From NCBI RefSeq assembly GCF_002998435.1, contig NZ_CP027231.1, positions 496,001-560,000 of the forward strand: a stretch of 64,000 bases of DNA. The letters run 5' to 3'. The translations under genes and the position numbers were made by a program. Shown here piece by piece: positions 8,709 to 16,760 of this stretch. How positions within the stretch are numbered: position 1 is the stretch's first letter; each line of letters starts with the position of its first letter. The notes under the pieces were generated by a model, which saw only the letters and a list, made by a program, of their open reading frames with translations, was not told where the DNA came from and searched no databases. This DNA comes from Bacteroides zoogleoformans (GTDB taxonomy: Bacteria > Bacteroidota > Bacteroidia > Bacteroidales > Bacteroidaceae).

Positions 8709-9370
8709 AGAAGACAATCGCAATCCTCTGCATGGCGGTCGTTGCATCGGGCTGCCCGGCGCAAAGCCTCCTGTCTTTCTATGCCAAGGCAGGGATAGGA
8801 ACGTCGCGCTTCCACGGGAAAGGCGCGAACAGCGAAACGAAGATAGCCTGCAAAGCTGGCATCGGTGCGGAATATACCCTGAACAGGACATGGGTGATGC
8901 AGTCGGCATTGGAGTTTGTTTCTATTGGCGGACAAGATGAGATAGGACATATACATGACGCCCGGATGAACGAGCTGTATCTGCAAGTGCCGGTCACTTT
9001 GGCAGCCCGCCTCCACTTGGACAAGAACTATCATGCCTCCTTGGCTGCGGGGCCATATGCAGCCATCGGCGTGGGCGGTAAAACATCGGGCGAAATATAC
9101 AATCCCAGCAGCAGTCGTCCCGCCTCTCGTTTCAAGGCAGATACTTTCGGCAAGATGATAGACGGCAAGATAGGTAATAATCGTTTCGATGCCGGTATTG
9201 TTGTAAACATCGCTCTTGAATACAAAAGATTCGAGTTCGGTGCGGAAGCGCAGGTGGGGCTGGTGACGGTGAACAGGCAGATGAACCGGCTGCCGGAACT
9301 GTCGGGAGCAAGGGAATACCTGCCCAAGAACTTCGCTTCTTTCTTCACGTTAGGATACCGGTTTCGGTAA
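8705..9370 (+). CDS. Outer-membrane beta-barrel (PorT/porin-like) protein
   Basis: 221 residues with an N-terminal signal (MKKTIAILCMAVVASGCPAQS). Alternating hydrophobic strands, for example AKAGIGTSRF, GIGAEYTLNRTWVMQSALEFVSIGG, LYLQVPVTLAARL, AAGPYAAIGVG and FEFGAEAQVGL, end in a terminal aromatic strand FFTLGYRFR. This fits the small Bacteroidetes outer-membrane beta-barrel family; the function is unknown. It is joined to the toxin gene by an ATGA overlap, although its composition is more G+C-rich, so the coupling may be secondary. A strong hairpin terminator follows at 9518. Confidence 0.75.
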   Translation: MKKTIAILCMAVVASGCPAQSLLSFYAKAGIGTSRFHGKGANSETKIACKAGIGAEYTLNRTWVMQSALEFVSIGGQDEIGHIHDARMNELYLQVPVTLAARLHLDKNYHASLAAGPYAAIGVGGKTSGEIYNPSSSRPASRFKADTFGKMIDGKIGNNRFDAGIVVNIALEYKRFEFGAEAQVGLVTVNRQMNRLPELSGAREYLPKNFASFFTLGYRFR

Positions 9371-9375
9371 GCGGT

Positions 9376-9485
9376 GACCGGCGACAGTCATGCGCATCGA
9401 CTGACGGTAGTCAGCACCGGTGACCGGCGGCAGGCATGCGTACCGACTGACGGCAATCAGCACCACCGACCGGCGACGGGCACCG
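9376..9485 (+). repeat. Degenerate 23/46-bp-period tandem repeat
   Basis: Directly after the beta-barrel gene the sequence repeats every 46 bases (9373-9418 and 9419-9464 are close copies, with a partial third). Each 46-mer divides into two related 23-mers starting GACYGRCG at 9376, 9399, 9422, 9445 and 9468. The 23-base period equals that of the arrays at 9678 and 12208, although the sequence is only loosely related. Confidence 0.7.
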
Positions 9486-9517
9486 TTTAACTGCAGATGA
9501 TAACTGCAAAACCTAAG

Positions 9518-9568
9518 AAGAGTCGTACCAAGCGCTGTTTCGAGCAATGGTACGACTCTTTCTTTTTG
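9518..9568 (+). terminator. Rho-independent terminator between convergent operons
   Basis: A 13-bp perfect stem (AAGAGTCGTACCA at 9518-9530, TGGTACGACTCTT at 9548-9560) with a 17-base loop is followed by TCTTTTT. It closes the AbiE/beta-barrel operon and lies between it and the convergent fimbrial operon. Confidence 0.85.
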
Positions 9569-9677
9569 GGCCTTTAAGGAGGTTCAGGTTTCAAACCGGG
9601 AAGCGGGCTGAAGCGAGTTTTCTCCGGCCACGCTGCCTGTAACGCTGTTCCCGCCGGAAAGGGAGAGGAGCGCGGGG

Positions 9678-9735
9678 AACTCCGACCGAGGCCGCACTGC
9701 AACTCCGACCGAAGCCGCACGGCAACTCCGGCGCG
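9678..9735 (+). repeat. Short 23-bp-period array next to a fimbrillin gene
   Basis: Two 23-base units (9678-9700 and 9701-9723, both beginning AACTCCGACCGA) and a partial third run into the 3' end of the gene at 9744. About 17 of 23 positions agree with the unit of the 19-copy array at 12208, which abuts the 3' end of the paralogous gene at 12671 in the same way. Confidence 0.8.
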
Positions 9736-9743
9736 AGGGTGCC

Positions 9744-10616
9744 TTAGTCCGCCTCGGCTTCTCCGCCCGTGATGACTGTGCTGCCTGTCCAGTCGGCCAC
9801 GGTCACTTCGCCCGGCTCGAGTTTCTCCTTGCCCACGGTGAGGTTAAAGGTGTAGCTCTTGCCCTTATCAGGCGTATAATCCCGCAGCTTGGCGGTCATC
9901 GTCTTGTCGCCTACGGTAAGGGAAACCGTATGGTCCGAAGCATTATCGGGAACAAGCACCGTGTAGGTGCTGCCCGCCTTGCCCCGGCCCTCGGCATAGG
10001 GTGTGTATGTTACCAGAGGGCCGCTTGAGCCTATCTTGTTAAGGAACCTGACGTTATCCACCTTGGTTCCGGCAGGAAATTCGGAGTTGAAGCCGGCTAT
10101 CTTGACAATGAAGCGTGCCATCCAGCGTTGCATCGTAAAGTGCAACGCGTCTTTCGTCTTTGCTTGGTGATTAAGATCCCCTACCATTAGGTCTGCTTTA
10201 GCGATGTTTTCTTCAGTACTCTGGTCTGTTTGATAATCATATGGCGCCCCACTTATATGTACCGAGCCCCATTCGGCGGGATAAAAGGCTCTGAAATCCT
10301 CCTGGTCTCTTTTCCAAAGGAGGTACTCGCCGTCTCTGGGCTTCCAGGCAGTGCCATCGAAACGATAGGTGGCATGCTGGTCGCTGTTGGGAGCGTACAC
10401 TAAGATTTCGTCTCCCGCCTTGAACTTGGTTTGCTCCTCCCCCGTGCCTGTCGGCATGGAGCGGGTGGCGGCAAACGGGTTGGCTATACCGGCCGTAATC
10501 CGCACGGCATTTTCGGGAACTTGGTCTGCCTGTGGCCGGTCAAATTCGTTGTTGCAGGCGGTCAGCCCCCCGAGGAGGGCCGCCGCTGCAAGTGTTATTG
10601 TTACTTTAAGTCTCAT
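9744..10616 (-). CDS. Fimbrillin family lipoprotein (paralogue of 12671-13549)
   Basis: 290 residues with a lipoprotein signal ending LGGLTAC (lipid cysteine at about residue 21). Fimbrillin-like features follow: the VRITAGIANPFAATRS segment, where an Arg-type protease could cut a donor strand, FKAGDEILVY, DFRAFYPAEW, a HFTMQRWMARFIVKIAGF strand and the C-terminal VTVADWTGSTVITGG. Such proteins are secreted as lipoproteins and polymerise, or cap fibres, on the outer membrane. It is closely similar to the 12671 gene, especially at both ends. Last gene of the minus-strand operon. Exact role (stalk or tip) cannot be told. Confidence 0.82.
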   Translation of the reverse strand: MRLKVTITLAAAALLGGLTACNNEFDRPQADQVPENAVRITAGIANPFAATRSMPTGTGEEQTKFKAGDEILVYAPNSDQHATYRFDGTAWKPRDGEYLLWKRDQEDFRAFYPAEWGSVHISGAPYDYQTDQSTEENIAKADLMVGDLNHQAKTKDALHFTMQRWMARFIVKIAGFNSEFPAGTKVDNVRFLNKIGSSGPLVTYTPYAEGRGKAGSTYTVLVPDNASDHTVSLTVGDKTMTAKLRDYTPDKGKSYTFNLTVGKEKLEPGEVTVADWTGSTVITGGEAEAD

Positions 10617-10629
10617 TGCATCAAAAAGT

Positions 10630-11625
10630 TTATTCCGTTTCGATATTCTCCGTGCCGCCCTCGGTCCATGGGGTGGCCGAGAAGCCGCCGACGATTACGA
10701 CGTCCTTGCCCACGGTGAGGGTGAGGCCGTGCTGCTTGTCGGACGCGAGGGTGACTCCGGTCGGGGACTTCCATGTATACGTCTTGCCTGCTATGACAAT
10801 CTTCACCTGGAAGCCGTTGGCGGCGATGGTCTGCGGCACGAGGATGCATTCGTACTTCGCCACGGCACTCTTCGTTTCGCCCTGGCCGGGGGTGTAGATA
10901 CCCGTCAGGGGTTTGACGGGGGTCGCACTGCCCTGTTCGGTCATGGCATCTTCAATGAGTTTCCATGCGGCCTCGGTCTTCGTGCCTTCCACGCTCACTG
11001 CGGTGATGGGGTTGGTGGCGGTGCCGGCGCCGTTCAGGTTGAACTGCGTGCCGAGCTGCACGGTGAGGTTGAGCTTGGCCAGGCGGTGCTTGAGTTCCAC
11101 TTTCATCTTGCCTTGCGGGGTCAGGTCGTTGGCAGGGTCTACCTCGTGGTTCTTCATCGCGAGGAGGTCGCTTTTGTTCAGCCGGTCGGCATTGCTCTGG
11201 TCGGCTTCTACCTTGATGTTCACGGGCGTGGCGCCGTCGGTCTTCCAATGCTCGTCGGTCAGCGTGATGTCGGAGGGGATGCATACGGCGGCTACGTTCA
11301 CCTTTTGGGTCTTGTTCTGCCAGAGCATCTTCAGTTTATCGGTGCCGGCGTTATCGTAACTCACCCATTCGCCGCTTTCTTTCTTCATCAGGGCGTTGTA
11401 GGAATAGGTGGCGTTCTCGGTGTTTTCTACGCGAAGCCGGAACGCCTGAAGGTTGGTTGTTTCCATTCCCGCACGGGTTTGCGGGTGGGTTACGTCGGCA
11501 GCTACGCGGATGATGCCGTCGGCCGGGAAGTGGTCGGCGGGAGCAACGAGGTTTTCGTCGTGGCTGCACGAAGCAGCGGTCAGTGCGGCAACGGCAAGCA
11601 TTGCCAGATTCTTTATTGTCTTCAT
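10630..11625 (-). CDS. Fimbrillin family lipoprotein
   Basis: 331 residues. A lipobox AASC follows a signal (MKTIKNLAMLAVAALTAASCS); the mature part has IIRVAADVTHPQTRAGME (fimbrillin N-terminal strand with a possible R-A cleavage site), FRLRVENTENATYSYN, VELKHRLAKLNLTVQLG, a late KYECILVPQTI strand and a C-terminal GFSATPWTEGGTENIETE. The pattern matches fimbrillin (Mfa-like) proteins of Bacteroides. It begins 72 bases after the HU-like gene and ends 13 bases before the next fimbrillin start, so cotranscription is likely. Confidence 0.82.
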   Translation of the reverse strand: MKTIKNLAMLAVAALTAASCSHDENLVAPADHFPADGIIRVAADVTHPQTRAGMETTNLQAFRLRVENTENATYSYNALMKKESGEWVSYDNAGTDKLKMLWQNKTQKVNVAAVCIPSDITLTDEHWKTDGATPVNIKVEADQSNADRLNKSDLLAMKNHEVDPANDLTPQGKMKVELKHRLAKLNLTVQLGTQFNLNGAGTATNPITAVSVEGTKTEAAWKLIEDAMTEQGSATPVKPLTGIYTPGQGETKSAVAKYECILVPQTIAANGFQVKIVIAGKTYTWKSPTGVTLASDKQHGLTLTVGKDVVIVGGFSATPWTEGGTENIETE

Positions 11626-11697
11626 TTTCTTTGTTATTTTATTGTTATTGAATGATTACTGTTGATGAACGAAAAATGTTTTCCCTCCTTCGGGGTT

Positions 11698-12165
11698 TCA
11701 ACCCAAGGGGTTTTCGGGCGTGGGCGAAGGTGTTTCGCCGGGCGTGGGCGTGGTGCCGGGTTGTTCGGACACTTTCTCGCCCTCGCGCAGCACGATGCGC
11801 TGTATGCTCTTGGCCTGATTGCGCATCTCCATTTTGGGGAAGAACTGTATGCGGGGGGCTTTCAGCGTGTCGGCTGTGACTTCTTTCTCCGTCATCACGC
11901 GTTTGCCGATCGAAACGACTTTGAACGAGCCGAGGTCGGCGAGGTCTACCGCCCGTCCTGCAAACATCTCTTCGCGCACGATTTCGGCAAGGGCGGTGAT
12001 GGCACTGCGCACGTCGGCGCGCGACAGCGCCGTGGCGTTGATGATGCGGTCTTCCACCTGGCGGGTGGTAATCTTGTCCTGTACAACGGGGGCCGCGTAG
12101 TAAACGGTCTTACCCTTGTTCTTGCCTATATAGGCAGTCTCTTTTTTAATTTGATGAATCAACAT
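11698..12165 (-). CDS. HU-like DNA-binding protein (Bacteroidetes HU-HIG type)
   Basis: 155 residues. The first 120 resemble the HU family variant common in Bacteroidales: GKTVYYAAPVVQDKITTRQVEDRI, LSRADVRSAITALAEIVREEMFAGRAVDLADLGSFKV in outline, and an arm-like region VMTEKEVTADTLKAPRIQFFPK. The tail is a low-complexity proline/threonine stretch (PGTTPTPGETPSPTPENPLG). HU-type proteins bend DNA. Its place inside a fimbrillin operon, immediately downstream of the 19-copy 23-bp array, is notable; whether it binds the array is not known. Confidence 0.82.
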   Translation of the reverse strand: MLIHQIKKETAYIGKNKGKTVYYAAPVVQDKITTRQVEDRIINATALSRADVRSAITALAEIVREEMFAGRAVDLADLGSFKVVSIGKRVMTEKEVTADTLKAPRIQFFPKMEMRNQAKSIQRIVLREGEKVSEQPGTTPTPGETPSPTPENPLG

Positions 12166-12207
12166 AATTTTTACTGTTTTTTGGTGATTAATATATTTGT
12201 TTTTCTT

Positions 12208-12654
12208 TACTGTAAGTTCGACTGTTGCCGTACTGTAAGTTCGACCGTTGCCGTACTGTAAGTTCGACCGTTGCCGTACTGTAAGTTCGACCGTTGCCGT
12301 ACTGTAAGTTCGACTGTTGCCGTACTGTAAGTTCGACTGTTGCCGTACTGTAAGTTCGACCGTTGCCGTACTGTAAGTTCGACCGTTGCCGTACTGTAAG
12401 TTCGACCGTTGCCGTACTGTAAGTTCGACCGTTGCCGTACTGTAAGTTCGACCGTTGCCGTACTGTAAGTTCGACTGTTGCCGTACTGTAAGTTCGACTG
12501 TTGCCGTACTGTAAGTTCGACTGTTGCCGTACTGTAAGTTCGACTGTTGCCGTACTGTAAGTTCGACTGTTGCCGTACTGTAAGTTCGACTGTTGCCGTA
12601 CTGTAAGTTCGACTGTTGCCGTACTGTAAGTTCGACTGTTGCCGTACTGTAAGT
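12208..12654 (+). repeat. 19.4-copy 23-bp perfect tandem array
   Basis: Nineteen full units of 23 bp (12208-12644) and a 10-base partial unit. The units are identical except for one C/T position (GACCG or GACTG). Their order is one T, three C, two T, five C, eight T, that is, blocks of identical units. There are no spacers, so this is a minisatellite and not a CRISPR array. It fills the gap between the fimbrillin gene at 12671 and the HU-like gene, and would be transcribed as part of the operon or lie in the HU gene's upstream region. Confidence 0.97.
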
Positions 12655-12670
12655 GCGGCGCGAGGGTGCC

Positions 12671-13549
12671 TTAATCCGCCTCGGCTTCTCCGCCCGTGAT
12701 GACTGCGCTGCCGCTCCAGTCGGCCACGGTCACTTCGCCCACCTCGAGTTTCTCCTTGCCCACGGTGAGGCGGTAGGTGTAGCTCTTGCCGACATTATAC
12801 GAATAGTCCTGCAGCTTGGCAGTCATCGCCTTGTCACCTACGGTAAGGGAAATCTCATTGTGCACAACATGACCGGTAACGAGCACCGTGTAGGTGCTGC
12901 CCACCTCGCCCTCGCCATCGGCATAGGGTGTGTATGTTACTTGAGGGGCGCTTGCGTTGCTCTTGTTAAGGAACTTGACGTTCTCCACCTTGGCATCGGC
13001 AGGAAATTCGGAGTTGAAGCCGGCTATCTCGACCACGAGGCGTGCCGTCCGGCGTTGCATCGTAAAGTGCAACGGTTCTTTCGTCTTTGCTTGGTGATTA
13101 AGATCCCCTACCATTAGGTCTGCTTTAGCGATTTTGTCTATACTGCTCTGGTCTGTTGGAAAAACATATAGTGCCCCAGCAACAGCTTGCAAGCCAGATT
13201 CGACGGTATAAAAGGCTCTGAAAGACTCCGGCCAGTCGTATTTCCAAAGGAGGTACTTGCCGTCTTTGGGCTTCCAGGCAGTGCCGTCGAAACGATAGGT
13301 GGCACGCTGGTCGCTGCCGTAAACGCGCACCAAGATTTCGTCACCCTCCTTAAACTTGGTTTGCTCCTCCTCCGTGCCTAACGGCATGGAGCGGGTGGCG
13401 GCAAACGGGTTGTGGATACTTGCCGTAATCCGCACGGCATTTTCGGGAACTCGGTCTGCCTGCGGCTCGCCAAGTTCGTTGTTGCAGGCGGTCAGCCCCC
13501 CGAGGAGGGCCGCCGCTGCAAGCATCGAGATGAAAAAGAGTTTCTTCAT
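12671..13549 (-). CDS. Fimbrillin family lipoprotein (paralogue of 9744-10616)
   Basis: 292 residues from the ATG at 13549 (MKKLFFISMLAAAALLGG), chosen because it begins the signal peptide; an in-frame ATG 15 codons earlier adds a hydrophilic leader. Lipobox LTAC; then VRITASIHNPFAATRS, FKEGDEILVRV, ADLMVGDLNHQAKTK, HFTMQRRTARLVVEIAGF and a C-terminal VTVADWSGSAVITGGEAEAD almost identical to the 9744 gene. The ends and the ADLMVGD region are conserved while the region around residues 110-135 differs. The 3' end abuts the 19-copy array. Probably a fibre subunit or accessory subunit. Confidence 0.84.
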   Translation of the reverse strand: MKKLFFISMLAAAALLGGLTACNNELGEPQADRVPENAVRITASIHNPFAATRSMPLGTEEEQTKFKEGDEILVRVYGSDQRATYRFDGTAWKPKDGKYLLWKYDWPESFRAFYTVESGLQAVAGALYVFPTDQSSIDKIAKADLMVGDLNHQAKTKEPLHFTMQRRTARLVVEIAGFNSEFPADAKVENVKFLNKSNASAPQVTYTPYADGEGEVGSTYTVLVTGHVVHNEISLTVGDKAMTAKLQDYSYNVGKSYTYRLTVGKEKLEVGEVTVADWSGSAVITGGEAEAD

Positions 13550-13598
13550 GTTCTTTTCTTTTTTTGAAATTGGTTTATAATCGGTGTTTATCACCTAT

Positions 13599-14492
13599 TC
13601 AATCTACCGCTTCTCCGCCCGTGATGTCTGCGGCTGCTCCCCAGTCGTTAATCACCACTTGGTCCAGCTCGATGCGGTTGCGCCCCACAATGAGCTTCAC
13701 GGTCTGCTTCTTTCCCTTTACGAGGGCGAGCGGTGCGGGATGGGTGTAGACGTAGTTCTTGCCGTCGATGGCTATCGTGAACTTCTGCACCTCCTGCGGC
13801 ATGATGACGGAGGCGTATACCTCGTTGGCCTTCTGCGCCTGCAGGCCGAAGGTTTCGGCAGTCCCGCCGAGCGTAATCACACCCTTGAGGTAGTCGATGG
13901 TGCCTTCGTTCTTTGCCTCCGTGCTTACCGAAGCCACGGCGGGTGTTCCGTCGAACTCGTTGCGGTAGGTCAGTTCCAGAACGAGCTTGGACATCATGTG
14001 GTCGAAGCGCAGCTGCACGGGGTTATCGGTGGCTTTCAGTCCGGCTTTGCCCTGGCCGGTATTGACGGCCACGAGCAGGTCGCTCTCCATCTGCTTCGCA
14101 GGGTCTACCGTTACGGGGTCGGCCTTAAAGTCGGCCACGTTGCGTGCAGGATAGAGGGAGAGGAAGAAGTGCGGCGTAGCCATGTCCACCCACTTCATGA
14201 GGGGCGTAGGCAGCCATTTGCCGCCTTTCAGCTCGTTGACGGAGTTGTTCACTACGAGGTTGGTGGCGGCCACCTCGTCGGCAGTGCCCGTCCAGGCATA
14301 GACGCTGATTTTGTCGCCTTCGTCAAACCGGGAGGCGTTTCCCGTGGTGGAAACGCGGGTCAGGTTGTCGATGGAGGTGCTCACGGTGATGTACTCAGGC
14401 TTGGTCTGCGACTGCGCCTGTTCGTTGTCGTTGTTGCAGCTTGTCAGTGCAACGGCTGCCAGTGCGGCAGCGAAAAGAATCTTTTTCTTCAT
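13599..14492 (-). CDS. Fimbrillin family lipoprotein
   Basis: 297 residues, signal peptide with lipobox ALTSC. The mature protein shows YITVSTSIDNLTRVSTTG (possible Arg cleavage site), FDEGDKISVYAWTG, FFLSLYPARN, a LRFDHMMSKLVLEL strand characteristic of fimbrillin/Mfa-like proteins (HMMSK-L), and terminal VVINDWGAAADITGGEAVD. It is the first of the fimbrillin genes after the Mfa2-like gene and may be the main shaft subunit by position, but this is inference. Spacing to neighbours is 49 and 59 bases. Confidence 0.84.
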   Translation of the reverse strand: MKKKILFAAALAAVALTSCNNDNEQAQSQTKPEYITVSTSIDNLTRVSTTGNASRFDEGDKISVYAWTGTADEVAATNLVVNNSVNELKGGKWLPTPLMKWVDMATPHFFLSLYPARNVADFKADPVTVDPAKQMESDLLVAVNTGQGKAGLKATDNPVQLRFDHMMSKLVLELTYRNEFDGTPAVASVSTEAKNEGTIDYLKGVITLGGTAETFGLQAQKANEVYASVIMPQEVQKFTIAIDGKNYVYTHPAPLALVKGKKQTVKLIVGRNRIELDQVVINDWGAAADITGGEAVD

Positions 14493-14551
14493 GTTCGTTA
14501 ATTTAATATGTTGAATAACTAAAAAAAGGGTTCATCACTCGCCTCGTTCAG

Positions 14552-15478
14552 TCACGAGGGTTCCGGTATCTCTCCGCTTATCGTCCATCCCTCTTCCCAG
14601 TCGCTGATGCGCGTGGGGGTGATGTGCATGAAGGGCTTGAGCTCGGAGTATTTCATTTTCAGCGTGTACTTGCCCGCCGGTTTCATGGGCGGGGCCTCGG
14701 CGTCGCACCGGCTCAGGCTCCCGTCGGCATGGCGGAAGGTAAAGCGCAGGTAGGCATGCGCGGCGTTGCTCACCGTGGGCATCGGGCGAAGCGTTTCGGT
14801 CTTGATGACGCCATTCTGTTCGGCGGCGGTCTTGCCTTCGGCCGGCTGCTTGCTGTCGGAAGCCCTGCCCCGGGTGCCGTCGGCCTCTTTCAGCGAGGGG
14901 ATAAGGGCGTCGGCGGCATTGAGCACCACCGTTTCGAGCTTCTCGCCCTGTGGGGCGCCTTCCACTTCTACCGTAAGCTCCGAAAGGATGCGGCGCAGTC
15001 TGAGGTCGATACGGATATTCTTGTGCTTCGGCAGGCCGATGCGCTCCACGGCATAGTGGGCGTGTTCGGCCGAGGCGGAAGCTTCTTGAAGTTTCAGCAA
15101 CAAAGTGGAAAATGTCTCGCCGCCGTCGGCCTCGAAAGGTTCGATGAGGTTGACCGCAGCCACCACGTCATATTCCCCCGCGGGAAGCGAATGGATGTCG
15201 AGGGCAATCAGAAACTTGTTGCCGTACTGACGCTCGGACACGAGCTTACCGTCGGCTCGGAATATCCATATCCTGACATTCTTGATTTCGCGGCCGGCAT
15301 CGGCCGGGTCTGCCCACGAAAGGGCGGCGGAAATGCCGTAATCATCGTCATCGCCCCTGTCGTTGGAGCTGCACGACGCAAGTAAGAACATCATAAAAAA
15401 CAAAAGTGACAACAAAAGTGACGTGATGGAGAGTGCCACGAGGCACACGAAGGTGTAATAAAATGATGTCTGTTTCAT
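14552..15478 (-). CDS. FimB/Mfa2-like fimbrial anchor lipoprotein
   Basis: 308 residues. A long hydrophobic N-terminus (about residues 10-35) ends with FLLASCS, a lipobox. Then ALSWADPADAGREIKNVRIWIFRADGKLV and LPAGEYDVVAAVNL, typical of the FimB/Mfa2 family that anchors fimbriae and limits their length, plus the C-terminal ITPTRISDWEEGWTISGEIPEP. It starts 2 bases after the OmpA-like gene's stop. The anchor role is inferred from family and gene order (anchor gene next to fimbrillins). Confidence 0.72.
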   Translation of the reverse strand: MKQTSFYYTFVCLVALSITSLLLSLLFFMMFLLASCSSNDRGDDDDYGISAALSWADPADAGREIKNVRIWIFRADGKLVSERQYGNKFLIALDIHSLPAGEYDVVAAVNLIEPFEADGGETFSTLLLKLQEASASAEHAHYAVERIGLPKHKNIRIDLRLRRILSELTVEVEGAPQGEKLETVVLNAADALIPSLKEADGTRGRASDSKQPAEGKTAAEQNGVIKTETLRPMPTVSNAAHAYLRFTFRHADGSLSRCDAEAPPMKPAGKYTLKMKYSELKPFMHITPTRISDWEEGWTISGEIPEPS

Positions 15479-15480
15479 TG

Positions 15481-16722
15481 TTAATCCTCCTTTGCTGTTT
15501 CCGAACGGCGCGCTTTGGCAGCGTTCTTTTCGTTAAAGTCTCGGCCTTTGCCTGCGGTCTTGATGCGGGTGGCATCGATACCTCGGGCGGTCAGCCATGT
15601 TTTGAGGGCTTCGGCACGTTTCAGTGACAGGCGCAGGTTGACGGCATCGCTGCCCGTCGTGTCGCACCAGCCCGTCACGATGATGTTCAGCTCCGGGTCG
15701 TCCTGCAGCAATCGGAGCGTCTGCTGCATTTTCGCTTCCTCCCCGCCCGAAATCCTTGCACTGTTGAAAGCGAAATACACGGTGGGGAAGTCGACAGCTG
15801 CCGCACTCTCGACGGAGGCGACGCTTACTTCGGAAACGGGGCGTTCTATCGTCTTCGACAGCTCAACCGGTTCTGCCGCCTTTGTCGTATCCGGTTCGTT
15901 GTCCTCTTTCGGTGCCGGTTGTTCGCAAAGAGCATCGACTTCGGGCATAGCGGGTTCGACGGGCTTCAAAGCCTCCGCCCTTTTCACTTTCTTACCGAAA
16001 GCATAAGTGAGCTTCAGGCCGCCTTCGCGGAGCAGATTGGTCTTGTAACCCTGTTCGGGGATGCGGTCTAAGCGTTTGCCGGCAAGCTGCATGAAACCGC
16101 TGTAGATGCCGATGCCCCAATGCTCGGACACCCGGTAACCGATTTGCGCCTCGCCGCCCCAACCTATATGCCATTGGGATTCGAGACCCATAACGGTCTT
16201 ATTGTCGGAAATAACCATGAAATCTGCTTTCGTACGCACTACCGAGACGAGAGGTGAAAGCTCCATGCGCCAGCGGCAATTGCCGGAACGGAAGAATCCC
16301 AACAAGTCGATATTGCCCTGCAAGCCGAAACTCCGGACGTTGACGCGACTTTTGAGGTCGTTGTAGTTCCAACCCTCGATGCCGATGACAGGAGCATGGT
16401 AACGCACGAGGTCTCTGCCCAGCCAATAGTTCGCGTCGACATCGCTCTTGCGGACGCCGAGCGTAACTTCTCCCCACTTCAATACACCTTCGAGTGAAAA
16501 CACGGGATTAAACCGGTAACCGCCGAAAAAGCCAGCGCTCCACCCTGGCCGAAACTTATCGGCAGCTGCCGAAACAAAGGTGGACGTTCCTGCCGACAGT
16601 CCGCCGCGAAGTCCGGCATACCATCCTCGAACCGTAGTTCGTTCTTTCGGGACCTCCTGTGCATAGGCCTGGAGAATGGCTCCTCCAAGCAGCACCGTCA
16701 ATACAATTCTTCTATAATTCAT
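15481..16722 (-). CDS. OmpA family protein with beta-barrel and peptidoglycan-binding domain
   Basis: 413 residues: signal peptide (to about residue 21), a barrel-like domain of alternating strands (WYAGLRGGLSAG, GFFGGYRFNPVFSLEGVLKW, WHIGWGGEAQIGYRV), a Glu/Pro-rich linker (about 240-295), then an OmpA C-terminal domain (VYFAFNSARISGGEEAKMQ, IIVTGWCDTTGSDAVNLRLSLKRAEALKTWL), which binds peptidoglycan. OmpA-like proteins often stand at the head of Bacteroidales fimbrial loci. Immediately upstream of the Mfa2-like gene (2-base gap). The terminal residues are highly charged. Confidence 0.88.
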   Translation of the reverse strand: MNYRRIVLTVLLGGAILQAYAQEVPKERTTVRGWYAGLRGGLSAGTSTFVSAAADKFRPGWSAGFFGGYRFNPVFSLEGVLKWGEVTLGVRKSDVDANYWLGRDLVRYHAPVIGIEGWNYNDLKSRVNVRSFGLQGNIDLLGFFRSGNCRWRMELSPLVSVVRTKADFMVISDNKTVMGLESQWHIGWGGEAQIGYRVSEHWGIGIYSGFMQLAGKRLDRIPEQGYKTNLLREGGLKLTYAFGKKVKRAEALKPVEPAMPEVDALCEQPAPKEDNEPDTTKAAEPVELSKTIERPVSEVSVASVESAAAVDFPTVYFAFNSARISGGEEAKMQQTLRLLQDDPELNIIVTGWCDTTGSDAVNLRLSLKRAEALKTWLTARGIDATRIKTAGKGRDFNEKNAAKARRSETAKED

Positions 16723-16760
16723 ATCTTGTTTTGTTTAGAATGTTTTGTTTGCTTCTCTTC

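Noticed and set aside
10369..11655. 428-codon plus-strand frame across two fimbrillin genes
   Set aside because: It spans two lipoprotein genes on the opposite strand that have signal peptides and family motifs; no plausible protein features of its own.
11662..12261. 199-codon plus-strand frame opposite the HU-like gene
   Set aside because: The minus-strand frame matches the HU family and fits the operon; the plus frame is its shadow.
12208..12654. Regular repeats suggesting a CRISPR array
   Set aside because: Units are directly adjacent with no unique spacers, and no cas genes are in the window.
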